Of a stretch of 64,000 bases of DNA, positions 32,019 to 40,892 are shown one piece after another (within the stretch, counting starts at the first letter, position 1; every line of letters begins with the position of its first letter). The DNA comes from an uncultured Collinsella sp. Lineage in GTDB: Bacteria > Actinomycetota > Coriobacteriia > Coriobacteriales > Coriobacteriaceae. Made by a program: the position numbers and the translations under genes. The notes below the pieces were generated by a model. The model saw only the letters and a list, made by a program, of their open reading frames with translations. It searched no databases and was not told the origin of the DNA. The stretch lies in contig UQZM01000004.1 of assembly GCA_900545615.1 (NCBI GenBank), positions 1 through 64,000 on the forward strand, given 5' to 3'.

Positions 32019-32085
32019 CTCATTGGGGACGGACTTAAATGAGTGCCCAATGAGCAGGTACTCATTTAAGTCTGTCCCCAATGAG
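32019..32085. repeat. Long GGGGAC-core inverted repeat
   Basis: 26-bp arms with one mismatch, starting CTCATTGGGGACGGACTTAA, around a short loop. It belongs to the GGGAC/GTCCC palindrome class but has longer stems. It lies between a terminator and the amino acid ABC operon. Confidence 0.8.
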
Positions 32086-32191
32086 TGGGTGGAAGGTTGC
32101 GGGTTCTTTACGGGAATGTAGTGTGGGCTGCGGAAACGTGGTTCTTTCCGTACAATAGTTCAGCTCGTGTAAACGCAGGGAAGGGACATTC

Positions 32192-32923
32192 ATGGCAGAC
32201 ATGATCGAGATCAAGCATCTCAACAAGTACTTTGGCGACCTGCATGTGCTCAAAGATATCAATCTCACCGTCAAGCGCGGCGAGAAGCTCGTAATGATCG
32301 GGCCTTCCGGCTCGGGTAAGTCGACGCTCATCCGTTGCGTCGATTATCTGGAGGAGCCCACGTCGGGCGAGGTCGTCATCGACGGTACGCCGCTCACCAA
32401 AAAGAACCACTTGGAGATGGCTCGCAAGTATAGCTCCATGGTGTTTCAGCAGTTCAACCTGTATCCCAACATGACAGTGCTGGGCAACTTGACGCTGGCG
32501 CCCATCAAGCTGCAAAAGAAGAGCAAGGAGGAAGCGACCGAGATCGCCATCGCCGCGCTCAAGCGCGTCGGCATGGCGCATAAGGCCGGCGAGTATCCGC
32601 AGAATCTCTCGGGTGGTCAGCAGCAGCGCATCGCCATCGCCCGTGCCCTGTGCACCAAGCAGCCCATCATCCTGTTTGACGAGCCGACCTCGGCGCTCGA
32701 CCCCGAGATGGTCCAGGAGGTTCTGGACGTTATGATTGAGCTCGCGCAGGAGGACATCACCATGATCTGCGTGACGCATGAGATGGGCTTTGCGCGCCAG
32801 GTGGCCGACCGCGTCATCTTTATGGAGGACGGCCGCATCTTGGAGGAGGGCACGCCCGAGCACTTCTTCGATAACCCCGAGAACCCGCGCTGCCGCGAGT
32901 TCCTGTCCAAGATTCTGCACTAG
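32192..32923 (+). CDS. Polar amino acid ABC transporter, ATPase
   Basis: 243 residues, the normal size for GlnQ/HisP-type ATPases. Walker A is [10 protein letters not shown]-loop [18 protein letters not shown], signature LSGGQQQR, Walker [15 protein letters not shown]-loop [20 protein letters not shown] lies before the ATG. First of four genes forming a complete importer. Confidence 0.94.
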   Translation: MADMIEIKHLNKYFGDLHVLKDINLTVKRGEKLVMIGPSGSGKSTLIRCVDYLEEPTSGEVVIDGTPLTKKNHLEMARKYSSMVFQQFNLYPNMTVLGNLTLAPIKLQKKSKEEATEIAIAALKRVGMAHKAGEYPQNLSGGQQQRIAIARALCTKQPIILFDEPTSALDPEMVQEVLDVMIELAQEDITMICVTHEMGFARQVADRVIFMEDGRILEEGTPEHFFDNPENPRCREFLSKILH

Positions 32924-32931
32924 GTGCGGTG

Positions 32932-33807
32932 ATGGACATGACGGATATGACGAGGGCGGCCGTGTCGCGCCGTCACTTTTTGCAGCTGGCGGGCGCCGGC
33001 ATGCTTGCGCTGACGGGGACCGCGCTTGCCGGTTGCGGCAACTCCACCAGCAGCGAGGGCTCCGACAAGGGGTCCAAGCTTGCGGCCATCAAGTCGCGTG
33101 GCCATCTGAATGCCGGCGTTAAGAAGGACGTTCCCGGCTATGGCTATTACGACACCGCCAAGGGCCGCTTTGAGGGCATGGAAGTTGATTTGTGCTACCA
33201 GATCGCTGCTGCCGTCTTTGGCGTGAGTTACAAGGAGGCCCGCGCCCAGGAGCTTGTCGAGTTTACCGATGTAACGCCCAAGACGCGCGGCCCGCTGATC
33301 GATAACGGCCAGCTTGACGTGGTCGCGGCGACCTACACCATCACCGACGAGCGCAAGAAGAGCTGGGATTTCTCGACGCCGTACCGCACCGACTACGTGG
33401 GACTCATGGTCAAGAAGCGTTCGGGCTTTACCTCGATTGAGGACCTGGACGGCAAGGTCATCGGCGTGAGCCAGGGTGCTACCACGCAGGGCCTGATCGA
33501 GCAGATGATCAAGGACAACGGCTTTAGCTGCAAGCCCGAGTTTAGGGCCTTTAGCGGCTACCCCATCATCAAGAGTTCGCTCGACGCCGGCAATATCGAT
33601 GTCTTTGCCATGGACCGCTCCACGCTGGCCGGTTACATGAACGAGACCGTTGAGCTGCTGCAGCCCGAGGTCAAGTTTGGCGAGCAGGGCTACGGCGTGG
33701 CGACCAAGAAGGGCTGCGACCTTTCGGCCGTGGTCGATCAGGTGATTTGCGATCGCCTGGCCGACGGTTGGCTCGACCAAGAGGTCAAGACCTGGGGTCT
33801 TGTATAG
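32932..33807 (+). CDS. Polar amino acid ABC transporter, substrate-binding lipoprotein
   Basis: About 291 residues. A twin-arginine signal (SRRHFLQLAGAG) runs into the lipobox LAGC, so export is probably by the Tat route followed by lipidation. The mature part is a family 3 binding protein with GRFEGMEVDLCYQIA, DVVAATYTITDERKKSWDFS and TPYRTDYVGLMVKK. Ligand is likely glutamate, glutamine or a related polar amino acid. The start is uncertain (32929 GTG, 32932, 32938 or 32947); no strong ribosome site is visible, so it may depend on coupling to the ATPase gene. Confidence 0.92.
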   Translation: MDMTDMTRAAVSRRHFLQLAGAGMLALTGTALAGCGNSTSSEGSDKGSKLAAIKSRGHLNAGVKKDVPGYGYYDTAKGRFEGMEVDLCYQIAAAVFGVSYKEARAQELVEFTDVTPKTRGPLIDNGQLDVVAATYTITDERKKSWDFSTPYRTDYVGLMVKKRSGFTSIEDLDGKVIGVSQGATTQGLIEQMIKDNGFSCKPEFRAFSGYPIIKSSLDAGNIDVFAMDRSTLAGYMNETVELLQPEVKFGEQGYGVATKKGCDLSAVVDQVICDRLADGWLDQEVKTWGLV

Positions 33808-33832
33808 GCGCATCGTCCAAGGAAGGAATCGA

Positions 33833-34579
33833 ATGCTCGAAGGATTATTTGACGCCGACCGTTGGTCGACGACATTTCAAAACATGGGGCCCTTCTGGGA
33901 GGGCTTTGGTGTGACGCTACAGGTGGTCGTTGCCGGTCTGCTGCTGTCGCTGGTGCTGGGCACGCTGCTGGGCGTGTTCTCAACCACTCGTTCACGCGTG
34001 CTGCGCACCATAAGCCGCGTGTACGTGGAGTTTTACCAGAACACCCCGTTGCCCGTGCAGGTGCTCTTTATGTACATGGCCGGTCCGCAGTTTTTGCAGG
34101 CCATAACCGGTGCCGACCAGCCGGTGCGCATCGCGCCGTTCGTGCTGGGCTTCTTGGGTGTGGGCCTGTATCACGCGGCCTACATTTCGGAGGTCATCCG
34201 CACTGGTATCGAGGCGGTTCCGCGCGGTCAGATGGAAGCGGCCCAGAGCCAGGGCTTCACCCGTGCGCAGGCGTATTGGTACATCGTGCTGCCCCAGACA
34301 TTCAAGATCATTCTGCCGCCGCTGTGTAACCAGGCGCTCAACCTGGTCAAGAACACGTCGGTGCTGGCACTTGTGGCCGGCGGCGACCTTATGTACCGTT
34401 CCGACAACTTTGTGAGTCTGTACGGTTACCTGCAGGGATACATCGTCTGCTGCCTTATGTACTTTATCATCTGCTTTCCGCTCGCCATGCTGGTGCAGTG
34501 GCTCGAGCGCCGCTCCAAGGAGCGTCCGCGCGGCGTGAGCCTGGCCGAGCTGGGGCTCGACAACGTAGAGGAGGCCTAG
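33833..34579 (+). CDS. Polar amino acid ABC transporter, permease 1
   Basis: 248 residues, five or so membrane helices, HisM/GlnP family. The cytoplasmic EAA loop reads EAAQSQGFTRAQAYWYIVLPQ. GGAAGGA precedes ATG 33833. Three bases separate its stop from the second permease. Confidence 0.93.
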   Translation: MLEGLFDADRWSTTFQNMGPFWEGFGVTLQVVVAGLLLSLVLGTLLGVFSTTRSRVLRTISRVYVEFYQNTPLPVQVLFMYMAGPQFLQAITGADQPVRIAPFVLGFLGVGLYHAAYISEVIRTGIEAVPRGQMEAAQSQGFTRAQAYWYIVLPQTFKIILPPLCNQALNLVKNTSVLALVAGGDLMYRSDNFVSLYGYLQGYIVCCLMYFIICFPLAMLVQWLERRSKERPRGVSLAELGLDNVEEA

Positions 34580-34582
34580 CGC

Positions 34583-35221
34583 ATGGAAATCTTCAACGCG
34601 ACCAACCTGCTCTACATTTGGGGCGGCTTTGTTAAGACGATCGAGATCTCGGCGCTGTCGATCTTTTTCTCGCTCATCTTTGGCACGGTGCTGGCGCTCG
34701 TTAAAAGCTACGCGCCCCGCCCGTTCCGTATTTTGGTGAGCGCCTATATCGAGTTGTTCCGCTGCACGCCAAACCTGCTGTGGATCCTGTTTATCTACTT
34801 TACGGTGCAGGGTTTGGACATTGTGATTTCGACCATCGCCTTTACGCTGTTTACCAGCGCTGTTATGGCCGAGATTGTGCGCGGCGGCCTCAACTCGATT
34901 CCGCGCGGCCAGTTTGAGGCAGCGCAGAGCCAAGGCTTTGGCTTCTTTGCCACCATGCGCTACATCATTCTGCCGCAGACGTTTAAGACGATCATTCCGG
35001 CGCTGTTTAGCCAGTGCACGACTGTCATCAAGGACAGCTCGTATCTTTCGGGCATTAACGTGGCCGAGCTCATGTACACGGCAAACGTCGTGATGGCCCA
35101 CGCGATCGACCTGTCGCAGGTGCTTATGCTCTACGGCCTGGTGTTTGCGATGTACTTTGTGCTCAACTTTGGTATCTCGCTGCTGGTCCGAGCGTATCAG
35201 CGCCGCATCGTGGCAGCGTAG
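34583..35221 (+). CDS. Polar amino acid ABC transporter, permease 2
   Basis: 212 residues, same family as its neighbour. EAA loop FEAAQSQGFGFFATMRYIILPQ and VELFRCTPNLLWILF-like first periplasmic segment (IELFRCTPNLLWILFIY). The two permeases probably form a heterodimer. A perfect palindrome follows directly after its stop codon. Confidence 0.93.
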   Translation: MEIFNATNLLYIWGGFVKTIEISALSIFFSLIFGTVLALVKSYAPRPFRILVSAYIELFRCTPNLLWILFIYFTVQGLDIVISTIAFTLFTSAVMAEIVRGGLNSIPRGQFEAAQSQGFGFFATMRYIILPQTFKTIIPALFSQCTTVIKDSSYLSGINVAELMYTANVVMAHAIDLSQVLMLYGLVFAMYFVLNFGISLLVRAYQRRIVAA

Positions 35222-35222
35222 A

Positions 35223-35253
35223 ATGTGACAAAGGGACTGTCCCTTTGTCACAT
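35223..35253. repeat. Perfect 31-bp GGGAC-core palindrome
   Basis: ATGTGACAAAGGGAC, one central T, then the exact complement. It fills the gap between permease 2 and the cytidylate-kinase-like gene, ending 16 bp before that start codon. Confidence 0.85.
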
Positions 35254-35269
35254 AGAGAAAGGAATCGCG

Positions 35270-35893
35270 ATGAGCGATCTGGAGAATAAGAAGAATCCTG
35301 TGGTCATTACCATCGCGCGCGACTTTGGCGCCGAGGGCCACGAGATTGGTCGCATGCTTGCCGACGAGTTGGGGATTCCGCTGTACGATAACGAGCTGCT
35401 GGTACGTGCGTCGCTGCGCGCGGGCGAGTCGCTCGATAAGATGGCCGCCTATGACGAACGTCTGGCCGTTGAGAACATGGCGTTTCTGCCCGACCGCTAC
35501 GATGCGCGTTCGTACTCGGATAAGTTGTTCCAAAAGATGAGCCAGGTGATTTTGGATTTGGGCGAGACCGAGAGCTGCATTATCGAAGGCCGCCTGTCCG
35601 ATTATCTGCTTCGCAACAACCCCAACCACATTGCCGTGTTGGTGACCGCTCCCTTTGAGGACCGCGTCGAGATCGTGCGCAAGAAGCGTGGCCTTAACAA
35701 AAAGAAGGGCGCCAAGCTGGTCAAACAGCAGCAGAAGGCGCGCGAGGCGTTCTATAAGCGCTACAGTGCCGGCAAATGGAAGATGACGAGCGGTAAGGAT
35801 ATCGTAGTCAACCGCGCCAAGCTGGGCCGCGAAGGCTGCAAGGACGTCATCGCCGCGGCCTACCGCTACAAGGTGGCCCAACTCGAAGGCTAA
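35270..35893 (+). CDS. Cytidylate kinase-like protein
   Basis: 207 residues. Matches the cytidylate-kinase-like family (P-loop NTPase fold): VVITIARDFGAEGHEIGRMLADEL is the glycine-rich region, and CIIEGRLSDYLL and VLVTAPFEDRVEIVRKKRG follow. The loop is not a canonical GxxxxGK[ST], as is usual in this family, so true nucleotide kinase activity is uncertain. GAAAGGAATC precedes ATG 35270. It is placed after the amino acid transporter but separated by a palindrome. Confidence 0.8.
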   Translation: MSDLENKKNPVVITIARDFGAEGHEIGRMLADELGIPLYDNELLVRASLRAGESLDKMAAYDERLAVENMAFLPDRYDARSYSDKLFQKMSQVILDLGETESCIIEGRLSDYLLRNNPNHIAVLVTAPFEDRVEIVRKKRGLNKKKGAKLVKQQQKAREAFYKRYSAGKWKMTSGKDIVVNRAKLGREGCKDVIAAAYRYKVAQLEG

Positions 35894-35902
35894 CCGACCA
35901 AA

Positions 35903-35937
35903 ACCACCACAAAGGGGACAGGCACCTTTGTGGTGGT
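35903..35937. repeat. GTCCC-core palindrome, ACCACCACAAAGG-stem type, copy 2
   Basis: 13-bp perfect stem ACCACCACAAAGG around GGACAGGCA, 35 bp in total. It is nearly the reverse complement of the element at 4065-4099. Confidence 0.8.
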
Positions 35938-35955
35938 GGGACGGCCGGCATAGAA

Positions 35956-35991
35956 AAAGTCCCCGCCGAGCGTGTGCTCGACAGGGACTTT
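35956..35991 (-). terminator. Terminator of the Nfn-like operon
   Basis: On the minus strand, AAAGTCCC and GGGACTTT form the stem and a T-rich tract follows. Confidence 0.75.
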
Positions 35992-36019
35992 GCCGTTTAA
36001 TGGCTAGCGCTGAGGGTGA

Positions 36020-37429
36020 TTACTCGCCCAGCAGGCTCTTGGTGATGGAAGCGGCGGCCTTCTTGCCAGCGCCCATCGCCAGAATGACCGTAGCGGCACC
36101 GGTGACGATGTCGCCGCCGGCCCAGATGCGGGGATCGGTGGTCTGGCCGGTCTCCTCGTCGGCGACGATGTAGCCCCACTTGTTGAGCTCCATCTTGCCG
36201 CCGATCTTCTTTGCGAAGGGGTTGGCGTTGGTGCCGATAGCCGAGATCGCGACGTCGCAGGGGATCTCCTCGATGGCGCCCTCGATGGGCACCGGGCGAC
36301 GACGGCCGGACTCGTCGGGCTCGCCGAGCTCCATCTTCTGGACCTTGACGGCGCACACGGAGCCGTCTTCGCCAGCGACAAACTCGAGCGGGGAAACGAG
36401 CGGCAGAACCTCGACGCCCTCGGCCTTGGCGTGGTGCAGCTCGGCACGACGGCAGGGCATCTCGTCCTCGGTACGGCGGTAAGCGATGATGGCGTGCTCG
36501 GCGCCCAGACGCTTGGCGGTACGGACGGCGTCCATAGCCACGTTGCCGCCGCCAAAGACAACGACGTTCTTGCCGTGCTTGGTGGGGGTGTCGTACTCGG
36601 GGAACTTGTTGGCCTTCATCAGGTTCACGCGGGTGAGGTACTCGTTTGCGAAGAAGACGTTGGGCAGGTTCTCGCCGGGGACGTTGAGGAACTTGGGCAG
36701 GCCAGCGCCGGTCGCCACGTAGATGGCGTCGAAGCCCTGCTCGAACAGCTCCTCGGCCGTGGCCATGTTGCCCACGACGGAGTTGTACTCAAACTTGACG
36801 CCCATGTCCTCCAGGCCGTCAATCTCGCGCTTGACGACCGCCTTGGGCAGACGGAACTCGGGGATGCCGTAGACCAGCACGCCGCCGCCGGTGAAGAAGG
36901 CCTCGAAGACGGTAACGTCAAAGCCGTTACGGGCGAGCTCGCCGGCGCAGGTGATGCCGGACGGGCCGGAGCCGACGACGGCGACCTTCTTGCCGTTCTT
37001 GGGGGCCATCTTGGGCGTGGAGGCGAGCTCGGGGCGATCACCCAGGAAGCGCTCGAGCTGGCCGATGGCCACGGGCTCGGACTTCTTACCACGGATGCAC
37101 TTGCCCTCGCACTGGTTCTCCTGCGGGCAGACGCGGCCGCAGATGGCGGGAAGCATGGAGTCCTCGCGGATGGTATCGAGAGCGCCGCCGAAGTCCTTCG
37201 CGCGGATCTGCTCGATAAAGCGGGGAATGTTGATGTTGACGGGGCAGCCCTCAACACAGAACGGCTTCTTGCAGTTGAGGCAGCGCTCGGCCTCGGCCAG
37301 CGCCATCTCCTCGGTGAAGCCCTTGTCGACGGGGCGGAAGTCGCAGGCGCGCTCGGCAGCCGGCTCCTCGTTATCGGGGGTGCGGGGCGACTTCATATCG
37401 GCAACGAAACGACCGTTAACTAGTGGCAT
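36020..37429 (-). CDS. NfnB/GltA-like NAD(P)H flavoprotein, large subunit
   Basis: 469 residues. N-terminal iron-sulfur domain with CLNCKKPFCVEGCP and ICGRVCPQENQCEGKC, fit for two [4Fe-4S] clusters. FAD motif VAVVGSGPSGITCAGELARNG and NADP motif VVFGGGNVAMDAVRTAKRLGA follow. Family members are annotated as glutamate synthase small subunit, but pairing with a DHODH-like flavoprotein and the lack of a GltB large subunit nearby point to the electron-bifurcating NADH-dependent ferredoxin:NADP oxidoreductase. It starts within the end of its partner gene (10-nt overlap). Confidence 0.88.
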   Translation of the reverse strand: MPLVNGRFVADMKSPRTPDNEEPAAERACDFRPVDKGFTEEMALAEAERCLNCKKPFCVEGCPVNINIPRFIEQIRAKDFGGALDTIREDSMLPAICGRVCPQENQCEGKCIRGKKSEPVAIGQLERFLGDRPELASTPKMAPKNGKKVAVVGSGPSGITCAGELARNGFDVTVFEAFFTGGGVLVYGIPEFRLPKAVVKREIDGLEDMGVKFEYNSVVGNMATAEELFEQGFDAIYVATGAGLPKFLNVPGENLPNVFFANEYLTRVNLMKANKFPEYDTPTKHGKNVVVFGGGNVAMDAVRTAKRLGAEHAIIAYRRTEDEMPCRRAELHHAKAEGVEVLPLVSPLEFVAGEDGSVCAVKVQKMELGEPDESGRRRPVPIEGAIEEIPCDVAISAIGTNANPFAKKIGGKMELNKWGYIVADEETGQTTDPRIWAGGDIVTGAATVILAMGAGKKAAASITKSLLGE

Positions 37430-38259
37430 GCGCAGCTCTTTTCCTCATAGGCCTTGAGGGACTCGCCCTCTTCGGAACGGTAAGCGGCCTGGCGGGCACG
37501 AAGGTCATCCCAGTCGACCAGGGTGGCATCGAAGTCGGGGCCGTCGACGCAAGCGAACTTGGTCACGCCGCCCACCTCGACGCGGCAGCAGCCGCACATA
37601 CCGGTGCCGTCAACCATGATGGGGTTGAGCGACGCGGTGATGGGGGTATCGTACTTCTGGGCGGTGAGGGTCGAGAACTTCATCATCGGAACGGGGCCGA
37701 CGCAGAAGACCTGGCTCACGGCCTTGTCCTGCAGCAGGCGCTCCAGCGGAGCGGTGACAACGCCCTGCTCTCCGTAGGAACCGTCGTCGGTGGTGATATG
37801 GATGTGGTCCTCGTCGAGGAGCTCGCGGAACTGGTCCTCCATGAGCAGGAGGTCCTTGGTGCGGGCGCCCATGATGGCGTGCACCTCGTGACCGGTCTCG
37901 ACCAGGTGCTTGGCGACCGGGAAGGCAATTGCCAGGCCGACGCCGCCGCCAATGACGGCGCAGGGGCCCTCGGCCATCTCGGTGGGAACGCCCAGCGGGC
38001 CCACGACGTCGCGCAGCGACTCGCCGGCTTCGTAAGTGGACAGCATCTCGGTGGTCTTGCCGATCACCATGAAGATGAACTCGACCCAGCCCTCGTCACC
38101 GTTCCAGCCGGCCAGGGTAAACGGGACGCGCTCGCCCGTCTCGTTGGCGCGGACCATGAGGAACTGTCCAGCGTGCGCATGCTTGGCGATTGCGGGCGCC
38201 TCGATGCGGAACTTGAACACCTTCTCCGAGAACTGCGTCTTCTCCAGGATCTTATACAT
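37420..38259 (-). CDS. NfnA-like FAD/[2Fe-2S] subunit (sulfide/DHODH electron-transfer family)
   Basis: 279 residues, ferredoxin-reductase fold. The FAD region has GERVPFTLAGW, the NAD region AVIGGGVGLAIAFPVAKHL, and the C-terminal domain carries [2Fe-2S] ligands in GTGMCGCCRVEV and FACVDGPDF. It matches NfnA (the small subunit) and PyrK relatives. No pyrD is adjacent, so PyrK is less likely. GAGAGGGGTT precedes the ATG on the minus strand. First gene of a two-gene operon. Confidence 0.88.
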   Translation of the reverse strand: MYKILEKTQFSEKVFKFRIEAPAIAKHAHAGQFLMVRANETGERVPFTLAGWNGDEGWVEFIFMVIGKTTEMLSTYEAGESLRDVVGPLGVPTEMAEGPCAVIGGGVGLAIAFPVAKHLVETGHEVHAIMGARTKDLLLMEDQFRELLDEDHIHITTDDGSYGEQGVVTAPLERLLQDKAVSQVFCVGPVPMMKFSTLTAQKYDTPITASLNPIMVDGTGMCGCCRVEVGGVTKFACVDGPDFDATLVDWDDLRARQAAYRSEEGESLKAYEEKSCACH

Positions 38260-38631
38260 AGAACCCCTCTCTTGTTAGGGCCGCCGAACCGTGCCTCCAC
38301 GGAAATGGACGGTAGCCCGAATAAAACCGTACGCGCACAGGCGTTGTGCAGACATACGGTGCAAATTATACCCTCATGGACATGTCACTTACGTGTGTCT
38401 TCGGCGGTTGGGAGCAGGGTTTATCCACTTCGACCTGCCAAAGGGGGAGAGGTTTATTTTGGCAGGTTTTATCAGGCAAAACGGCAAAGGGGGCCGGCCT
38501 CGCGCTTCGGTGAGGCCGGCCCCCTTTGGAGCGTTGCATATGTATAGCGGCACAGGGTTTATTGCGACGCAGCCGCCGCGGCGTTTCCGCAGATGAAACC
38601 TGCCAAAATAAACATCTCTAAATGGTAGGTT
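38260..38631. other. Gap between nfn-like operon and pth
   Basis: 372 bp without a supported gene. It holds the promoter region of the minus-strand nfn-like operon and two GGGAC-class palindromes. A short GGCCGGCC-rich inverted repeat lies near 38493-38523 (GGGGGCCGGCC / GGCCGGCCCCC). Confidence 0.6.
38433..38467. repeat. Palindrome, AAACCTGCCA-stem type, copy 2
   Basis: ACCTGCCAAA and TTTTGGCAGGT enclose GGGGGAGAGGTTTA. The stem matches the elements at 27486 and 38596. Confidence 0.75.
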
Positions 38632-38632
38632 T
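38596..38632. repeat. Palindrome, AAACCTGCCA-stem type, copy 3
   Basis: AAACCTGCCA / TGGTAGGTTT enclose AAATAAACATCTCTAAA. Its right end overlaps the pth stop codon, as copy 1 overlaps that of purF. Confidence 0.75.
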
Positions 38633-39261
38633 TAGTGCTTGCCGTTGGCGGAAGCGGCGCCGTTTACGTGATCGCGGGCGTAGATTACGCCGTGGACGAT
38701 GGCCAGACCGGCGGCATCTGCGGCGCGGGCGCAGGTGTCCTGGAAATCCTCGGCTTCGCGGGCGCGCAGCTGCTTGAGCACGTAGTCTGCCACGGCCATC
38801 TTGCCGGGAGGGTTGCCGATGCCGGTGCGGATACGGCTAAAGTCGCGGCTGCCCATCTTGTCGATGATGGAGCGCAGGCCGTTGTGACCGGCATGGCCTC
38901 CGCCCACCTTAACACGCACGTCGCCGGCGGGAATATCGAGCTCGTCGTGGATGACGAGCAGCTCCTCGGCCTTGATCTTGTACTCGCGGCAGAGCTTGGA
39001 GATGGGCCCGCCCGAGGTGTTCATGTACGACTGCGGCTTGACCAGTACAATCTGGCGCTTGCCGCCCTCTTCCTCGGGATCGTTGATGTTGATGAGCGCG
39101 ACCTCGGCGCCTGCTTGGTTTTTCCAGTACGTGACGCCGGCCTGACGGGCCAGCTCGTCGATTGCTTTGAAACCAGCGTTGTGACGGGTCTCGGCATATT
39201 CCTCGCCAGGGTTGCCAAGTCCGGCAACCATGCGAATCTTAAGCGGCTGTGCAGCTGCCAT
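38632..39261 (-). CDS. pth: Peptidyl-tRNA hydrolase
   Basis: 209 residues, normal length. Frees tRNA from stalled peptidyl-tRNA. Conserved: VAGLGNPGEEYAETRHNAGF (catalytic His in the TRHN motif), LVKPQSYMNTSGG, VIHDELDIPAGDVRVKVGGGHAGHNGLRSI. The start at 39261 is chosen because AAAGGATG overlaps the ATG at 39267. In many relatives pth follows glmU-prs directly; here a repeat-flanked gene intervenes. Confidence 0.96.
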   Translation of the reverse strand: MAAAQPLKIRMVAGLGNPGEEYAETRHNAGFKAIDELARQAGVTYWKNQAGAEVALININDPEEEGGKRQIVLVKPQSYMNTSGGPISKLCREYKIKAEELLVIHDELDIPAGDVRVKVGGGHAGHNGLRSIIDKMGSRDFSRIRTGIGNPPGKMAVADYVLKQLRAREAEDFQDTCARAADAAGLAIVHGVIYARDHVNGAASANGKH

Positions 39262-39374
39262 GTTCATCCTTTCGTTGATTTGTCGCCTGCTATGGTGAGC
39301 GACCCTGTTGCCGCTGTCAAATGGAGGGCAATTGAGGTTATTTGAGGGCGTTTGGACGGCCGTCGAAATCGAGG

Positions 39375-39578
39375 TGGACAGTTAGTTCGGATACGTATAA
39401 GTTCTGAGAACTCGAATTGCTCGATTCAATGCCGATACGTTGTTTTGGAGCTTTAGTTAGTCCATATGACGCTGTTTTGAAGTCTACCCTGCCTTCAAAT
39501 CGGGCGAATGGTATAGAGATAACCGCAAAACAGCCTAATTCAATGTGTCCATTTATACGTATTTGAACTAACTGTCCA
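39375..39578. repeat. 204-bp inverted-repeat element, copy 1
   Basis: Terminal 26-bp arms TGGACAGTTAGTTCGGATAC... and their complement with two mismatches. The interior of about 150 bp has no ORF. The arms match those of the element at 40893-41096. Confidence 0.8.
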
Positions 39579-39611
39579 GCCCTGCTCGACGGTGCACGGG
39601 TGATTCGCCGT

Positions 39612-40739
39612 TTAGACCGGCGCAAGGCCGATTCCGGCCCGCAGGGCGTTGAGCCAAGTGGCCTGACGCTTGCGATAGCCCTTGATACGGTATCGGAATC
39701 GGACTCCCGCGAGTCGATGCATCGTTTGGGCGAAGGCTTCGAGTGCAACAAGGTCTTTCATTTGGTCGCGATTGATAACCAGGACGTGGATGCCCATTGC
39801 CTTGAGGCCATTATTTCGATTGCCATCGTGGATGCGAGCGTTTTGAAGCTCATGCCCAATTCCGTTGTATTCGTTGTCGACTCCGGCGGCCGGGCAATAT
39901 AGGTCGCAGATGGCGTAAGGGATGCCGGAGGACATGTTGACCGCAAGAGTGTCGAAGTCGATTCGATAGTTGAGTAGCAGGCCTCCCATGGGCAGGCTGC
40001 AACATCCGAATCCGCCAAAGCGCATGGGCGCTCCGAGAACGGCAAACATTAGGGATTCGGCTGGGGATGCAGATCCGGGTCGGGCGAGATTGACTGCCGT
40101 GCGAAACGAGGTGTATGAGCTACTTTTGGCGAAGCGTGCGACCGCCTCGAGCTCTTCGATAGTTGTGGCGGGCTCGCATTTGTAGTGTGCCTGTTCATAG
40201 CGGGTTTCGTTCTGTTGCTCGACCACCGACTGGTTGCCCAAGCAATCAAGATTGCCTGTCGCTGCGCAGCCATCGCCCTTGGGCCAGATGTCGTCATGGG
40301 CAATGGGGTATGTTGCCCCGGGAGGAAGGGAGTAGGTTCCGAGCAGTTCCATGAGAAGCATCAAGGTTTTGGCGACTGATTCATTTTTGGAACAAAGCAT
40401 GGCTGTCACGGCAGGAGACGTTGCGTAGATGTCGGCCTCGACGTGCATAATTGCACCTTCAGGAAGCGGAGCGGTGAGAATATGCTGAAGAAGCCGCTTG
40501 TCGGGGCGTCTGTTGTCTTCGTCTGAAACGAGAAGATCGAGTAGTTCGGAATCATCTTCATTCCAGGCATCGAGTATCGAAAGTGCGCCAAAGTCTATCG
40601 CGTCATTATTGGGAATGCAGCTAGCCAAGGCCTGTGCTTGCTGTTCACTATCAACGGAGTCCCAGGGTAGGGCAGAGTACGCCCGTCGTGCGCGACGAAT
40701 TGCGCGGAGGGCGGAGAAATGTGAAATCACGGTCGTCAT
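39612..40739 (-). CDS. Unknown protein with possible PD-(D/E)xK (DUF559-like) C-terminal region
   Basis: 375 residues, not recognised overall. The C-terminal segment (about 275-345) reads YAICDLYCPAAGVDNEYNG and later NNGLKAMGIHVLVINRDQM. This order resembles the Vsr/DUF559 endonuclease-like domain (Asp, Glu, then a helix and strand). The N-terminal part has no clear domain; SALRAIRRARRAYSALPW at the start is basic and helical. It is richer in AT than its neighbours and uses less biased codons, and is bracketed by two 204-bp inverted-repeat elements within an otherwise conserved gene cluster. This suggests acquisition by transfer. Confidence 0.6.
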   Translation of the reverse strand: MTTVISHFSALRAIRRARRAYSALPWDSVDSEQQAQALASCIPNNDAIDFGALSILDAWNEDDSELLDLLVSDEDNRRPDKRLLQHILTAPLPEGAIMHVEADIYATSPAVTAMLCSKNESVAKTLMLLMELLGTYSLPPGATYPIAHDDIWPKGDGCAATGNLDCLGNQSVVEQQNETRYEQAHYKCEPATTIEELEAVARFAKSSSYTSFRTAVNLARPGSASPAESLMFAVLGAPMRFGGFGCCSLPMGGLLLNYRIDFDTLAVNMSSGIPYAICDLYCPAAGVDNEYNGIGHELQNARIHDGNRNNGLKAMGIHVLVINRDQMKDLVALEAFAQTMHRLAGVRFRYRIKGYRKRQATWLNALRAGIGLAPV

Positions 40740-40892
40740 AGCTATAACGTACTAAGTTGGCGGCAGAATGCGACCCCCATACCGTTCTTTTCGCTCAGCG
40801 GGGCGCTGCGCGCCATGAACGGCTGGGTGTTATGAAATCGGTTGAGGGGATTGCAGGAAATTGAGCTCTGCCGCGAAGGTTGACGATAGCTA

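Noticed and set aside
36020..37429. Glutamate synthase small subunit as the firm call
   Set aside because: Family homology allows it, but no large subunit is adjacent and the overlapping DHODH-type partner favours NfnAB.
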